A program made the translations under genes and the position numbers. A stretch of DNA of 64,000 nucleotides from Zygaena filipendulae. Its lineage: Eukaryota > Arthropoda > Insecta > Lepidoptera > Zygaenidae. The stretch spans positions 5,920,001 through 5,984,000 of the forward strand of contig OU015666.1 in NCBI GenBank assembly GCA_907165275.2, written 5' to 3'. This document shows, in pieces, positions 10,190 through 20,900 of this stretch. Below the pieces are notes generated by a model. It was not told the origin of the DNA. It saw only the letters and a list, made by a program, of their open reading frames with translations, and made no database searches. The first letter of the stretch is position 1. The number at the start of each line of letters is the position of its first letter.

Positions 10190-13100
10190 CTACGAATCTT
10201 TATCTATCTTATGTAATTTTTGATCTTGTTTCTCTTTCTCTTCTATTGCTTTCTGTCTCTCTTCATCATCAGAGAAATACTCTGCTAAGCTGTCTTCTTC
10301 GTTTGGCAGAGCTTGCCCCGCTAATGTCGTGCCCTTCTCTGTTAATGGACTGAGGTTCATTAAGGGATCTTCGAACGGTATTGCTGCTTCTTCAGGATCC
10401 TTTTGCGAGGATCGTGATGGGTCGTTATGAGCAGTCACTGTTGAATAGATCGACATTGCCTGCAAATAAAATACACGGGAATTGTAATCTATAGACACAT
10501 GATATAAGGATTAATAAATCAAAATAAGCTTTTTGTCCATATAATAAGGGCGGAAAAACTGTCGGCTCGCCGTGGCTGATGATACAATTTAAGAAAAAAT
10601 ACATTTACAAAAATTTTATTATCGAAACGAAAATAAGTGGCGGCAAAAATGAGGTCGATTACCTGAGCGACTAGATTGGAAACGTCCCCGGCGTTCGCCG
10701 GCAGTATGAGGGTGTTGTTGGTTCTCGCTAGCTTGTTGAACGCGGACACGTATTGCTCGGCGAGGGTCAGCGACGCAGCGTACTTGCTGTCCTGAAGGCG
10801 TTCGTAGGTTATGCAACTTTAAATTTTTTTTGGGCGCAATTATTATTTACCGTCACAAACCAACGACCATAGAGTATTTACTGTTTACCATCTGTTTACT
10901 ACATGGGGACGCCATTCGACGACCCGATTGGTACAGTAGGTCACCACGCCTACCCACTAATCGAGAGTTTCCGGGTTCGATTCCTGGTGGTGGTGGACTT
11001 TGTGCGATATCTATAGTGTAACATATTATATGTAATTATATTATGTAGTTCTAGCTGTCCGGTTATATTATCTGTGCCCGCGGTAACTTCGAAGTTCCCG
11101 CGGAATCGTTCCATACAAACTTTTCCTTCTTTTTCTTATCGGATGCCTACGTCATACAAAGAACCCTCCAAGTTTAGGGTTTCTACGATCAGTGGTTTAG
11201 GCTGTGTGTTGATCCGTCAGTCAGTCATTCAGGACAAACTTATAATAGCTTAGTGATTACTGTGGGATAAATTGAACTGAGTGTTGTGAAGTGGAAGTGG
11301 ATTACTAAAAAAAAAACTACCCGGAAACCGATCCATTAATATAATCGATAAAAACAACGCTATTATAATGGGGATGGGGACTACTTTTGAAAATCAAAAT
11401 TCTAATTAGAAAATAAAAAAACAATAGACACGTATTTTTTGCTTTTTTAAATAAATTAAACTATAAAGAGATAAAGCGCATTAAAGTTTAGGGTGAGGGG
11501 GTCGTGACATCACTAACCGCTAAAACCGCCATACAAACTCAGAATAGTGACGTCACGCGAAATTTTAACTCAATATATCGCCGTTATTTTTTGATTACGT
11601 AAAAAAAAGAAAAAATACGTTGGGACGGTGAAAACCTAACCAAATGGCGTTTAATCCATGTCATTGTGCTAATGAATGTTTTTGTGTGCGCGAAAATCAC
11701 CCGGCGACGACACTAGTTTTCATTTGTTTTTATGCCCGTGAATGTGGAGCCGATGTTCTCCGCCGTTTCTCGTGGTTTTCTCGCGTTCTCGCAAGTTTTT
11801 TGCGTGAATGTGGATAGGGCTTCACACTAAACAGAGTTAATGCCCCCCTTCTGCCTGTCCCGCGGGCGCACACACTCGACACACTCACCCTGTCTGCGAG
11901 CGCGTGCGCGATGTACTTCAGCCCCCGGGCGCGCGCTTCCGCCACCGCCACCATGCCCAACGCTTCGCCCGCCGCTTTGTTTATCTGTTCCTGCTTCTCA
12001 GCCTCTGGATAACATATTTTTATATAAAACCAATGGAACTTTACAGGCAGTTGCAGTAGTTGGTTAGCAAGGACGGCTGCTGTGCCAAATGTCGCGGGTT
12101 CGATCTCCGCATCAGGTTAGAACTTAGGCCCTTTCCTGACTTGTTGGCGCGGCAGCGGCGCGAAATCAGCATGCTCGGTATACGTGGTACCGAAAGCTTA
12201 CCCAGCGGCTATATTTCAATGGAGCGTAGCTGATCGCACAAGCGGCACTGCATATTTTTTTACCAATTAAGTGCGTAGATGCAGCCGACGCGGCATGTTT
12301 TCGGCATCCGAGCATGCTGATGTCGCGCTGCTGCCGCGCCGACACATCAGAAAAGGGCCTTACCGCCGCCGCACTCAGAGTCGACTTTAATGATTACTTA
12401 GTTAAGTATAGTAAATTACAAGTTTAATAAACTAATTTAGTTACATCTCATTAAATGTCAATTAACATTAATTTACTAAACGTCTCTGATTGCGGCAGTT
12501 TTGTTTTAAAAATCTATACGGTGGTTAGAGTGGTAGACGTTTATGTAATGGATATTTGTTTACCGGTCTGTCTGCGTGTTTATTAATATAATATAAGTAG
12601 GTAATCAAATTAAATGAATTCTAAATAGAAACTCGCTTAATTTGACTTTGATTTAAATTTTGCTGGCAGCTAGCATATACATAGGTCAATCTTTCTCAAA
12701 GTGGCCGTTGGAGACCTAGAGGGGGGGGGGGGGGCGTGGTTGAGGGGGGCGATGGTTGATTTGTAATTCCATTTACTTTATATTTTAAAATTCACTAAAA
12801 TGAAAACCTAACTACTATATCGAACAATTAGTTATTAGTTAGCTGCTTACTAAAAAGAGCATGTTACCGAACGCGGCGGCGACTTACTGTTTTTTAAATA
12901 AAATCGAACCTGATTTCAACAAACTTGTTAAAAATCATCCAATCCATGCATCTCGTTACATTAGTTTTGAAACTAAAATTGATTACCTATCTATATTGTT
13001 TTTTTAATTTGATAAAAATATATTCTTAATATTATAAAATGCGTCTTAATAGGGTACTTGCATGAAATTTAGTATGAGAAATTGTGTCAATATTTCAAAA

Positions 13101-16100
13101 ATAGAGCCTTAGAAAAGCATTATCGTGAAAAATTTACTAAAAAATTTTCAATTGTTTCCAAAATATTCAACTTTTAATTTTGTGAAACGGAACGTTGCAA
13201 CGAAACACCAATCACAGCCAAGCTTGACACATGACGTCACTTTTATTTTTTTGGGAAGGCAAAAGAAACTAAGTGCATACAGTCAACGCATATTTTCCAT
13301 TTTCTGAAGTTTTTTACTTTAAAATGCATCGGTAAGATGCATTTCGATTCTTTACTGGAACTTTCGGAAGTAAATCGACATAGTTCAACCTTTTGGATAT
13401 TGAAGTTATCTGTCTGTCAGTGTCACATGACCCTGTCAATACGACAGTGACATTTCTATCACAGATTAATAAGGCGTAATTTTGAACTAGTGACGTCATT
13501 CCGCATTTCGGCGGTAAGGTCTAAAGTAGGAACTTTGAAACGCTTGTCATAGGGGGCAAACGGGCAAGTGGTACACCTGATGGTAAGTGATTACCGCCGC
13601 CCATGGACACCTGCAACACCAGAAGGCATGCAGGTGCGTTGCCGACCTGGAATGGGGATGGGAACTGGCTTTCAAGTGAGGCTGCCGGAACACACCGTTA
13701 GGTAGGTGCTTGGCGACAGATTTGCAACTTGAAGGTGGTAGATAGCCAGCCGGGCACTAGAGAGCGTCCTAACACCATGCTATGGTTTCCTCACGATGTG
13801 TTCCTTCACCGACAGCTCAAGCTCATTGTTAGGATTTGAACCTACACCTTGCGGCGTTTAATCCGAACGCACTAACCACTGAGCTATCATCGCTGTTTGT
13901 CATCGCTGTGTATTGTTTTCTTTTTCTTGCTGTTTAAGTAGGCCACATATCTTTAAAATAGACTGAAAAAAAAAAATCATGGAAGTACCCTATTGCTATC
14001 ACTGGTAAAAATGTCTGGTTTAGAATGTAAGTTTAAACACCAACACCGACTAATAATAGCTAACTATAACTAAATTATATAAGTAATGAAATTGTTTTTT
14101 TTTTTAAGTTAGTGAGTGTTTTTTAAGAGTGTATAAGAAATGGGGGGCGCTGAGAAATAATTAATTTTCAAAGGGGCTGTAAAAGAAATAAGTTTGAGAA
14201 TCTCTGATATAGGTAAATTGAAATATCCACACTAATATACCCAGTTTGTGTGGCAATAACATAAAACAATAATTAAAATGATTCAAAATGGACCCTGGCT
14301 TATCTTTAATGAACCCTTATCAGTTGAATATTTAAAAAACGGTTGACATTTTTTATAGCATATTGGTCTTGGAGTTGCTTGAATGTAAATGCTAAAAAAA
14401 CGCTTCAAACGGATACCTCTTATTTTCAGTCATCCTGTATGAGTAATTCAATGATTATGATGAAAGTTGGAATTGTGATGGGAATCCAAAATGGCGATCG
14501 ATGGCATCTTTTTTATGTCCATAAAACTTTTAAAAATGGATTTTTATGTTTTACAGTGCTGTATTGCAGTATTTTTTGTAATGATGACGTAAATATTAAG
14601 CTTTACCTTGTCTTGTGCTTGTCAAAACCAAATCTTTTGATTGTGGTGACTTGGTGACTTAGAAGTAAAATTTTTTCACAGACAAACGGAGAGAGAACAA
14701 AGTTTTTTATTTTTGAGGTATAGTACACTATAAAAAGAAAGAAGAATGTGTGTTGTGCACCTGACGCCAGTATCCTGGCCTGCCGTTTTCCCTCCGCTAC
14801 GTTGATGTCGGCCGCCCGGACCCCCTCCGATTGCAATATGGCGGCGCGCTTCTTCCTCTCAGCTTCAACTTGCATTTGCATGGCTTCGTGGACGCGGTTC
14901 GGTAGTTTTATATCACCTGATGGCAAATAATTACTAAATATCTAATTAGAGTTTAAACTATAAGATACAAAAAAATAAGATTGAATAAATTTCTTTTCCT
15001 TCTTTCTTTTTTCCAAAAACAAAAAATAAATAAAACAAATGGATTAGACACATAGACCTAAGATAATATTAACCTCATTGAGTGATGAATCAAAATAGAT
15101 CTTAATAACATAGGTACTTTTTAAATAAAGTTGCCCAGACAGAGTTGGTTATAAAACTGACTGAATATATTCATATTACAATACTTATGAGTTGTTCATC
15201 AATGATCAGGTTCGGATGACAACTGTTAAGGCGTGATGAAAGGGAAAATATGAAAATATCACTTTGAAAACTTAAAATTGGGTTTTCAAACTGTTAGTGC
15301 TAATTAGTAAGTGAGCTTAGCATGGGCATACATTATATTATACTGATCTTAGAATTGATGCAAGATTATCTCATGAATATTGTACGTTACTAAATTGAGT
15401 ATCTGCTTCATAACTTCTAGATTAGTTGTAATATACTTACGTATCTCATATCTAAGACAAGCAATTCCCCATGCTTCGCTAGCTTTGTTTATAGCATCTA
15501 CTATGGAAACATTGAGTGATTCTCTCTCTCTAAACACTTTGTCAAGAGATATTTTGCCCAATTCAGACCGCATAGTAGTTTGTGCTAATTGGGTGATAGC
15601 AAACTCTGGATCCTCAACACCATAAGAAGCTGAAACAAAGATTCTAAATAAATCATAATCAAATGCAACAAAGACCTTTTTGACCAAACATGTTGAAAAC
15701 AATTTTTAAATCAATTCATCATAAAAAATTCACAAAATTACAACCCTTTCAATATCTGTTTTAGATAGGTATAGTAAAAAAGTTGGTTTTATAATTAAAC
15801 ATTAAGCTTTTACAAATGGAATATGTACCACGATATGGATCCATAATACGGAGATATAGTACACCATCAATACCGAGAGTTACATTATCTGATGTAATAG
15901 CACTCTGTTTTGGAACATCTATGGCAATTTCCTTCAGACTTTGCACATATTTCACTTTGTCTAGTATGGGCCATAGTACGTTCAATCCTGGCTCAAGGAT
16001 CCTGTGAAATTTACCCATGCGTTCTACGATCCATGCCTGCAAAATAGAATTTCGGTTTTCTAATAAAAACGCATACTATACGCGTCCTGACTAGAAACAA

Positions 16101-16364
16101 TACAGTTACTGAACTTCTTACTTCTTGCTGTGGTACAAACATAATAATCGTATTAATAGGCGAGGTGGATCGATATCTCGCCGATATGGTGTACATAACA
16201 CCAGTCTCATTTTGGTAGTCAGTTAGGAAGGCGTTCTGCAATAAATAACAATTGAAAAAAAGGTTAGAAAACAAGCAGAAAATTTATTTTTCGTTGAAGT
16301 AGTTGTAGGTACCCACTCTCAGTGGAAGAACTCTTGACATCAGGTATCTTGAACGCGAAAACAT
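10190..16364 (-). CDS. STOML2: Stomatin-like protein 2, mitochondrial (STOML2/SLP-2)
   Basis: Eight exons join in phase on the minus strand: 16364-16317, 16235-16122, 16036-15829, 15629-15441, 14916-14761, 12004-11889, 10791-10663 and 10459-10190, giving 409 residues (human 356). The first 16-codon exon, MFSRSRYLMSRVLPLR, is an Arg-rich mitochondrial presequence and supports this start. The SPFH/prohibitin core follows: FVPQQEAWIVERMGKFHRIL, DNVTLGIDGVLYLRIMDPY, YGVEDPEFAITQLAQTTMRSELGK, LDKVFRERESLN, the VEAERKKRA helix and AEQYVSAF. Family members oligomerise at the inner mitochondrial membrane, bind cardiolipin and scaffold respiratory complexes. The extra length is a charged, acidic C-terminal tail rich in Glu/Asp/Lys. 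Introns 5 and 6 hold SINE and MITE insertions. The gene is head to head with CCDC112. Confidence 0.97.
10913..11305 (+). mobile_element. tRNA-derived SINE (family S1), split by a Helitron
   Basis: A tRNA-like head, 'gacccgattggtacagtagg' followed by the B-box 'gggttcgattcctgg' at about 10974-10988, is related to the copy at 58722. The SINE tail 'tgtgggataaattgaactga...gtgttgtgaagtgga' reappears at 11260-11305. The middle (11051-11247) is a minus-strand Helitron. It sits in a STOML2 intron. Confidence 0.8.
11051..11247 (-). mobile_element. Non-autonomous Helitron nested in SINE
   Basis: CTAG at 11051-11054 is followed by 'ctgtccggtt' and a 'gcccgcggtaacttcgaagttcccgcgg' block. The far end is 'aacttataatag'. 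This is the standard minus-strand layout, from the 3' terminus to the 5' 'tattataa' terminus. The SINE resumes directly afterwards. Confidence 0.75.
11377..11620 (+). mobile_element. MITE copy (family with TTAGTCCGTC ends), degraded termini
   Basis: The segment from 'attctaattagaaaataaaa' through 'caatagacacgtattttttg', 'taaagcgcattaaagtttag' and 'gtgacgtcacgcgaaatttt' to 'gaaaaaatacg' is the reverse-complement counterpart of 47733-47997, where the terminal repeats are intact. Here the termini are worn. Confidence 0.75.
12052..12126 (+). mobile_element. tRNA-derived SINE fragment interrupted by a MITE
   Basis: A tRNA-like segment has an A-box-like 'tggttagcaagga' and the B-box 'gggttcgatctcc' (about 12098-12110). 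It is followed immediately by the MITE at 12127. It is probably not a functional tRNA gene, because no acceptor stem can be paired. Confidence 0.6.
12127..12359. mobile_element. MITE with 50-bp terminal inverted repeats, TTA target duplication
   Basis: The left end ggccctttcctgacttgttg and the right end (reverse complement ggcccttttctgatgtgtcg) stay paired through 'cagcatgctcgg', about 50 bases each. The element is flanked by TTA at 12124-12126 and 12360-12362. It carries no coding sequence. A 3-bp TTA/TAA duplication is typical of the PIF/Harbinger superfamily, which is the likely class. It lies in STOML2 intron 5. Confidence 0.85.
12363..13047. other. STOML2 intron 5 sequence, includes poly-G run
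   Basis: This is non-coding intron sequence. A run of 14 G at 12721-12734 and a generally G-rich patch to about 12750 stand out. Nothing else was recognised. Confidence 0.5.
13048..13994. mobile_element. MITE family C with nested SINE
   Basis: The termini AATAGGGTACTTGCATGAA (left) and 'tcatggaagtaccctatt' (right) are inverted repeats. The uninterrupted copy at 59175-59613 is about 440 bp, and this one is enlarged by a SINE at 13551-13896. The internal segment around 13300-13430 (aaaatgcatcggtaagatgcatttcgat...ttcaacctt) is shared with MITE family B. It lies in STOML2 intron 5. Confidence 0.88.
13551..13896 (-). mobile_element. tRNA-derived SINE (family S2), reverse orientation
   Basis: On the minus strand the head reads 'tagctcagtggttag' (A-box, 13871-13885) and 'ggttcaaatcc' (B-box, 13832-13842), a classical Pol III internal promoter. 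It is followed by a body of about 280 bases ending in 'tttgccccctatgaca'. A second, nearly identical copy is at 59881-60245. It is nested inside MITE family C. Confidence 0.9.
13995..14760. other. Rest of STOML2 intron 5
   Basis: This is AT-rich non-coding sequence between the nested MITE and exon 5. I recognise no gene or bounded repeat. Confidence 0.5.
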
Positions 16365-16528
16365 CATTAATCATAAATTTTGGAATACAAAGTTCATCAG
16401 TTTTATTTCTTCATAAAAATGAACAGTTTCATCTCAATGAAAAAATGTTAAATTTTCAAATCTGATGAGTTGAATTTTACCTCAAAATCAAATGACAATT
16501 GAGTATTGACATCACAGAACCTACGTCC

Positions 16529-16549
16529 CAGAGAGAAGGTAATCACTAC
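16529..16549. promoter_or_regulatory. Recurrent 19-20-bp sequence upstream of STOML2
   Basis: 'agagagaaggtaatcacta' starts about 165 bases upstream of the STOML2 start codon (antisense to it). The same word occurs at 38968, 55650, 56251 and (reverse) 60832. Whether it is a regulatory site or the stub of a mobile repeat cannot be decided from the sequence. Confidence 0.45.
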
Positions 16550-16608
16550 CACAAATTAACTAGACTACGTCCTACGCTACGCACACTGCACAGAACACAC
16601 ATACGGGA

Positions 16609-16676
16609 TTTACACTCGCGCCTCGTACCTCGCCTCGTGCTTCGTCTTTTGGCCAGGTACGAGGCGCGAGTGTAAA
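16609..16676. repeat. Perfect 22-bp inverted repeat (hairpin) between STOML2 and CCDC112
   Basis: The arms at 16609-16630 and 16655-16676 are exact reverse complements around a 24-base spacer and are GC-rich. It lies about 245 bases upstream of the STOML2 start. It directly abuts 'gcgcttattacacattacaa', the start of a MITE-like sequence that is related to 46208. Confidence 0.85.
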
Positions 16677-16830
16677 GCGCTTATTACACATTACAATCTG
16701 GCAGGCACCAATCTAGGACATCGTAAGGTGTAATCGATGTTAGAACAGTTAGGGTCCAATTTTAGCGCTTATTAGGTACACATTACAATCTGGTGATGTT
16801 AGAGCAGTTAGGGACCAATAGTTGACAAAA
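16677..16830 (+). repeat. Degraded MITE family D sequence, partly duplicated
   Basis: The block 'cgcttatta...cacattacaatctgg...gttagaacagttaggg' occurs at about 16678 and again, shortened, at about 16768. It matches the left part of the MITE at 46208-46443. No terminal repeat pair could be closed here. Confidence 0.6.
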
Positions 16831-17039
16831 TTTGGAAATTAGTTTAAAACTATAGCTTAGCTTAGTTTTAAACTAAAAATAGATATTTTACCCCAAAAAT
16901 ATGTTATTTTAAGAAAAATAGGTCTTTTCTAAAAACCCTAAATACTAATTTTGGAATTAACCGCGAAAAAGGTCAAGACTGTCATGGCGTCTTGAGACCA
17001 AAGAGTATATAACCACTACGTTTTATAAGAGTGGGAAAA

Positions 17040-17424
17040 TCTAACGTCAGTACTGTCATTGCAAGGGTTGAAAATTCACGCGGGTGAAACCGCGGGTACC
17101 AGCTAGTTTAAGCATATCTATCTATCTATACTATAATAATAATAAAAGAGTAGAAGTCGCGATTCTGTACAATGAAAATAAAGAAGAGTAACCACAAAAA
17201 AGAGTTTTTAAAATTCACCATAAAAAAAGTTATTAAAATTCTTTTCTGTCTGTCTGTTCGCGATAATCTCCGAATCTACTGAACGAAGTGTCATGCGGTT
17301 TTCACAGGTAAATTAAACTTAGCCTGGAGCTACATATAAGCTTTGTTCCATTGAAAACGGATGTCGGGAAAAAAGTTGTTGTGTAAAAACCTTTCACGCG
17401 GGTGAAACCGCGGGGTACAGCTAG
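17040..17424 (+). mobile_element. Two plus-strand non-autonomous Helitrons, head to tail
   Basis: A first 3' end, 'cgcgggtgaaaccgcgggta', closes with CTAG at 17103-17106. A second element then runs from about 17119 (tctatactataataataata) through 'gaatctactgaacgaagtg' to CTAG at 17421-17424. They lie between the divergent STOML2 and CCDC112 genes. Confidence 0.8.
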
Positions 17425-17905
17425 TATTATAATATGCAAATAGGTACCTACCCTATTTTCGCCAAACTTGGACAACTTTTCACTCCATAAACGTTTCTCA
17501 TTATTGTTCGATTTTTTTCTAAAGTTTTACTTACAACAGTCAAGAATATACAATAGCGAAAAAGTATTATAAAAAGTTTATAAAAATGCTGCTTTGCCTA
17601 TTAAGATTTAAGCCATGTGTGCAAATAATTTCTACGCCACTGACACCAAAATGATAGGTAAGCGTGAATAATGTCTCGGATCGTTAATATGCGTTGTCTG
17701 GCGTTGAATAGAACATACCGACTTGCCGACTTCCCTAACTACTCCTGTTTTCAATTAAAACTAGAGGCACGTAGTGGTTATATAGGTGCCTACTCTTTGA
17801 CTTGAAGTATAGGTAAATACTACTGTTGTTAAGGCACGGTGTTTAATCAATAGATACCTACCATTTTATACTTTATGTCTCTAGAATTGTCTATAAAGTC
17901 ATCAA

Positions 17906-20900
17906 ATGTCGCCGACAAGTTCAGAAGATTATACGAAAATGAATAGTGATTTACATTTCAAAAGCGGATTTTACGATACCGGTCTTGTAGCCAAAATAAG
18001 AAGACTGAAGATACAGGAACGACAACTTTTAAACTTTATAAATAAAGCTATTTCGAATAATTCTAATGAGGGTGATTGGAACACTAGTTTGGTAAACACG
18101 TTTCCAAGTTCTAATGTAAAATCTTTAACAAATTATACTGGACAAACATATAGAGAACTAAATAATTTATACGAAGACTTTAAAGCAAATATTAATCAGC
18201 AAGAAAAAATTGCAGAAATTGGTTAGTATGATACCTACAATTACAAAACAATGAATGTACCTACCACCTAATATAACCTATTTTAGATATTCTCCTATCG
18301 TTTTTTGTGATTTTTTTATAGTGGGTGGCGGTACCTAGGTTGGTTCAATTATACATAATATATAAATAATATTTAATTGGTTTGTGTACAAATATTTTTG
18401 TAGGCAAGTACCTACTGTAGTCTTAGCGTTGTCAGACGTCCCAATTTCGGCGGGACGTCCCGATTTTTTAATCAAAATTCTTCTCTCCTCCCGCCAATGT
18501 TTACTTCAATTCCTTTCGATTTTTCAAAGGTTGACTGGAAGAAATCCCCTCGCGGGATAAGTCCGCCTTTGAGCATAAATTACCTACTTGTTTTGATATT
18601 ATCAACTTGTAGAAACTTTGTTTATGCTTAATAAAGTATACAAACAAACAAACAAATGTCCCGCGCGGGACAGGCTCTGTCTCGCTTTTTGAGGATAACT
18701 CGACCGCACCTATGCGGCATTTGCAAACGGTGAGGAAGTGAGAAAGCACGGTCGGATGACACCACAGAGAAAAAAATAACTAGAGATGACACGTGGACAG
18801 GGCAGGCGCGCCACGGTTGCTAAGTTAGAGCAAATGAGGCAAATGGTCTAACTTTTCAAAAACTTTTATTGATGGCATTCCGAATATATTATTTTCCACA
18901 ATATGCCCGAAACTGAATTTTGTGACCAACGACTAAGTTAACACGTTAGCTGCGGCACCAATTTTTGCAAACTTTCCGTTCCTGCGGCACGAGGTATTAT
19001 CGGCCCGCACCGTGACCAGATGTTAGGGCGACACGCGGTCTATTAGACCCCACCTCCTTTAACAGACTTAAATCCATTTTCTGGCGCAAAATCAAAGATA
19101 AATGAAAATTTTGGTCCTTAACGACATAGACATTGAATTGATGAACCTTAATGTACCGTCGCCCCGGGATCTGATAGCTAGTTTATTAATTATTGGAAAA
19201 ACAAAATATGGGATCTTATACACCTCGTAACGCACTGAAATAGTGTAAATTTTCGCTAAGATTAGTGATGAGAAAAATAATATCGACGCAACGACGTTTA
19301 ACTATTTTCGTGTGAAATAATAGTCACAGAATAGAAAAAAAAGAAAACCAGAAGTAGAAAAGAAACTATCTTATTTACTCTGCCTCGGGCTTTAAAAATA
19401 CACTTATTAAAACTTTAATTGACATAAAAAAATCAGTAACAATATACTTTTTTATAAAAAATCTCAATATATATTTTGTACTTATTTATGAGTGTTTTTC
19501 ATTGAAACAGGGTAGACAATAAGATTTTTTGCACTTAGAGCACTGAGTCAAAATCTTTTTGGATTTTTTGTCAGCTTCACGAGATGGTAAAAATGTGCGT
19601 AGTTTCTGGTAACAACCAACACATCTTCTTTTTTCACCCTTTTCAAGGCAATAACGTGCGCTGCTTTCAGGTGCTGAAAAATAACAAAAATGTAAAGATA
19701 ACGTAATAAAACTGGCATTGTTACTTAGGTTAGATCGTAGATGAGAATAACAATGATAATGTATAACTGCATTAAATGAATGTGTTTGCTTTATGCTTAA
19801 AATGTTGAAAGAGTAGGTAGGTAAGGTAGCTTAAATTCAAAATAATTTAATTTTGCGAAAATGAAACAATAATAAATAACTTAATAATGACCAGGCTTAG
19901 TTTATGAAAGCTTCTACACGTTGACTATCGTCAGCCTATTGAAAGTTTACTTGTTTTAACTGTCAAGAAATATATCTGAGCATTACATTACCTGGGATCT
20001 CATCGATTTCCTTTTTTATAAAAGATTCTATCTTATAGAAATGTCTTCGGCGATGTAAAAGGACGTGCAGCGTGCTTTCCAATCGACGTGATGCACAACA
20101 CTAGTCGCGGGGAGCTCGCGTTGGGTGCGGTACGAGGTCCGAGGGGATATGGGACGTTTTAGCCTCGTTCCGCACTGCATTAAAATTATATTAATTCAGT
20201 GCGGTACGAGGCCTAAGACATCCGGTACCAAGGTAGGTATACCACCGAGTCCGGGACCATTAGCGCATCTCAAATATACATTTATCTCTTTTCTACACTG
20301 GACCAAACCAAAGCTATGCCCTTCGCACGACAGAGATGTTCACGTTTTTCCTTGCCGCACCACAAGGAAGTTGCATGTGGGGTGATTTAGGCCTCGTTCC
20401 GCACTTAACGTGTTAAAACCTAACCAAACGACGTTTAATACATTTCGTTCTGTTAATGAATGTTTTTGTGGATGATAAATAGTTTTACTACTACAATCAC
20501 CCGGCGATACTGGTTTTCGTTTGTTTCCATACTAAATTGAGTTTATGTCACTTCTATCTGTTCTGTGGACACAGACAAAAGATTTTTTGTTTTTTTTTCT
20601 TAAATTACTGGAAATCTATATAATAAATATTAGAATCGTTTAAAAGATGAATGAAGCCGATAGTGATGTTTCGGATCGCTCGAAACATTTTCTATGGCTA
20701 TTTTTGCAGTATTTTTACGTAAACGCAAATAAAACTCAAATCGAAAAGATGAATATTTAAAAACATCTGATTATTACGTTTTTTTACAATATTATGTCCC
20801 GCTTTCGATGAAAGAATCCCGCTTTTTTTCACTCAAAAACTTTCAAAATCTCGACTTGCCTTAAAAAAATCTGGCGCTGCATGGTAGATATAGGTAGGTA

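Noticed and set aside
11730..12067. GC-rich frames around STOML2 exon 6 on the plus strand
   Set aside because: They are shadows of the real minus-strand exon (11889-12004), whose product matches the SPFH family.
13832..13896. tRNA gene on the minus strand
   Set aside because: It is the head of SINE S2, repeated with the same body at 59881-60245.
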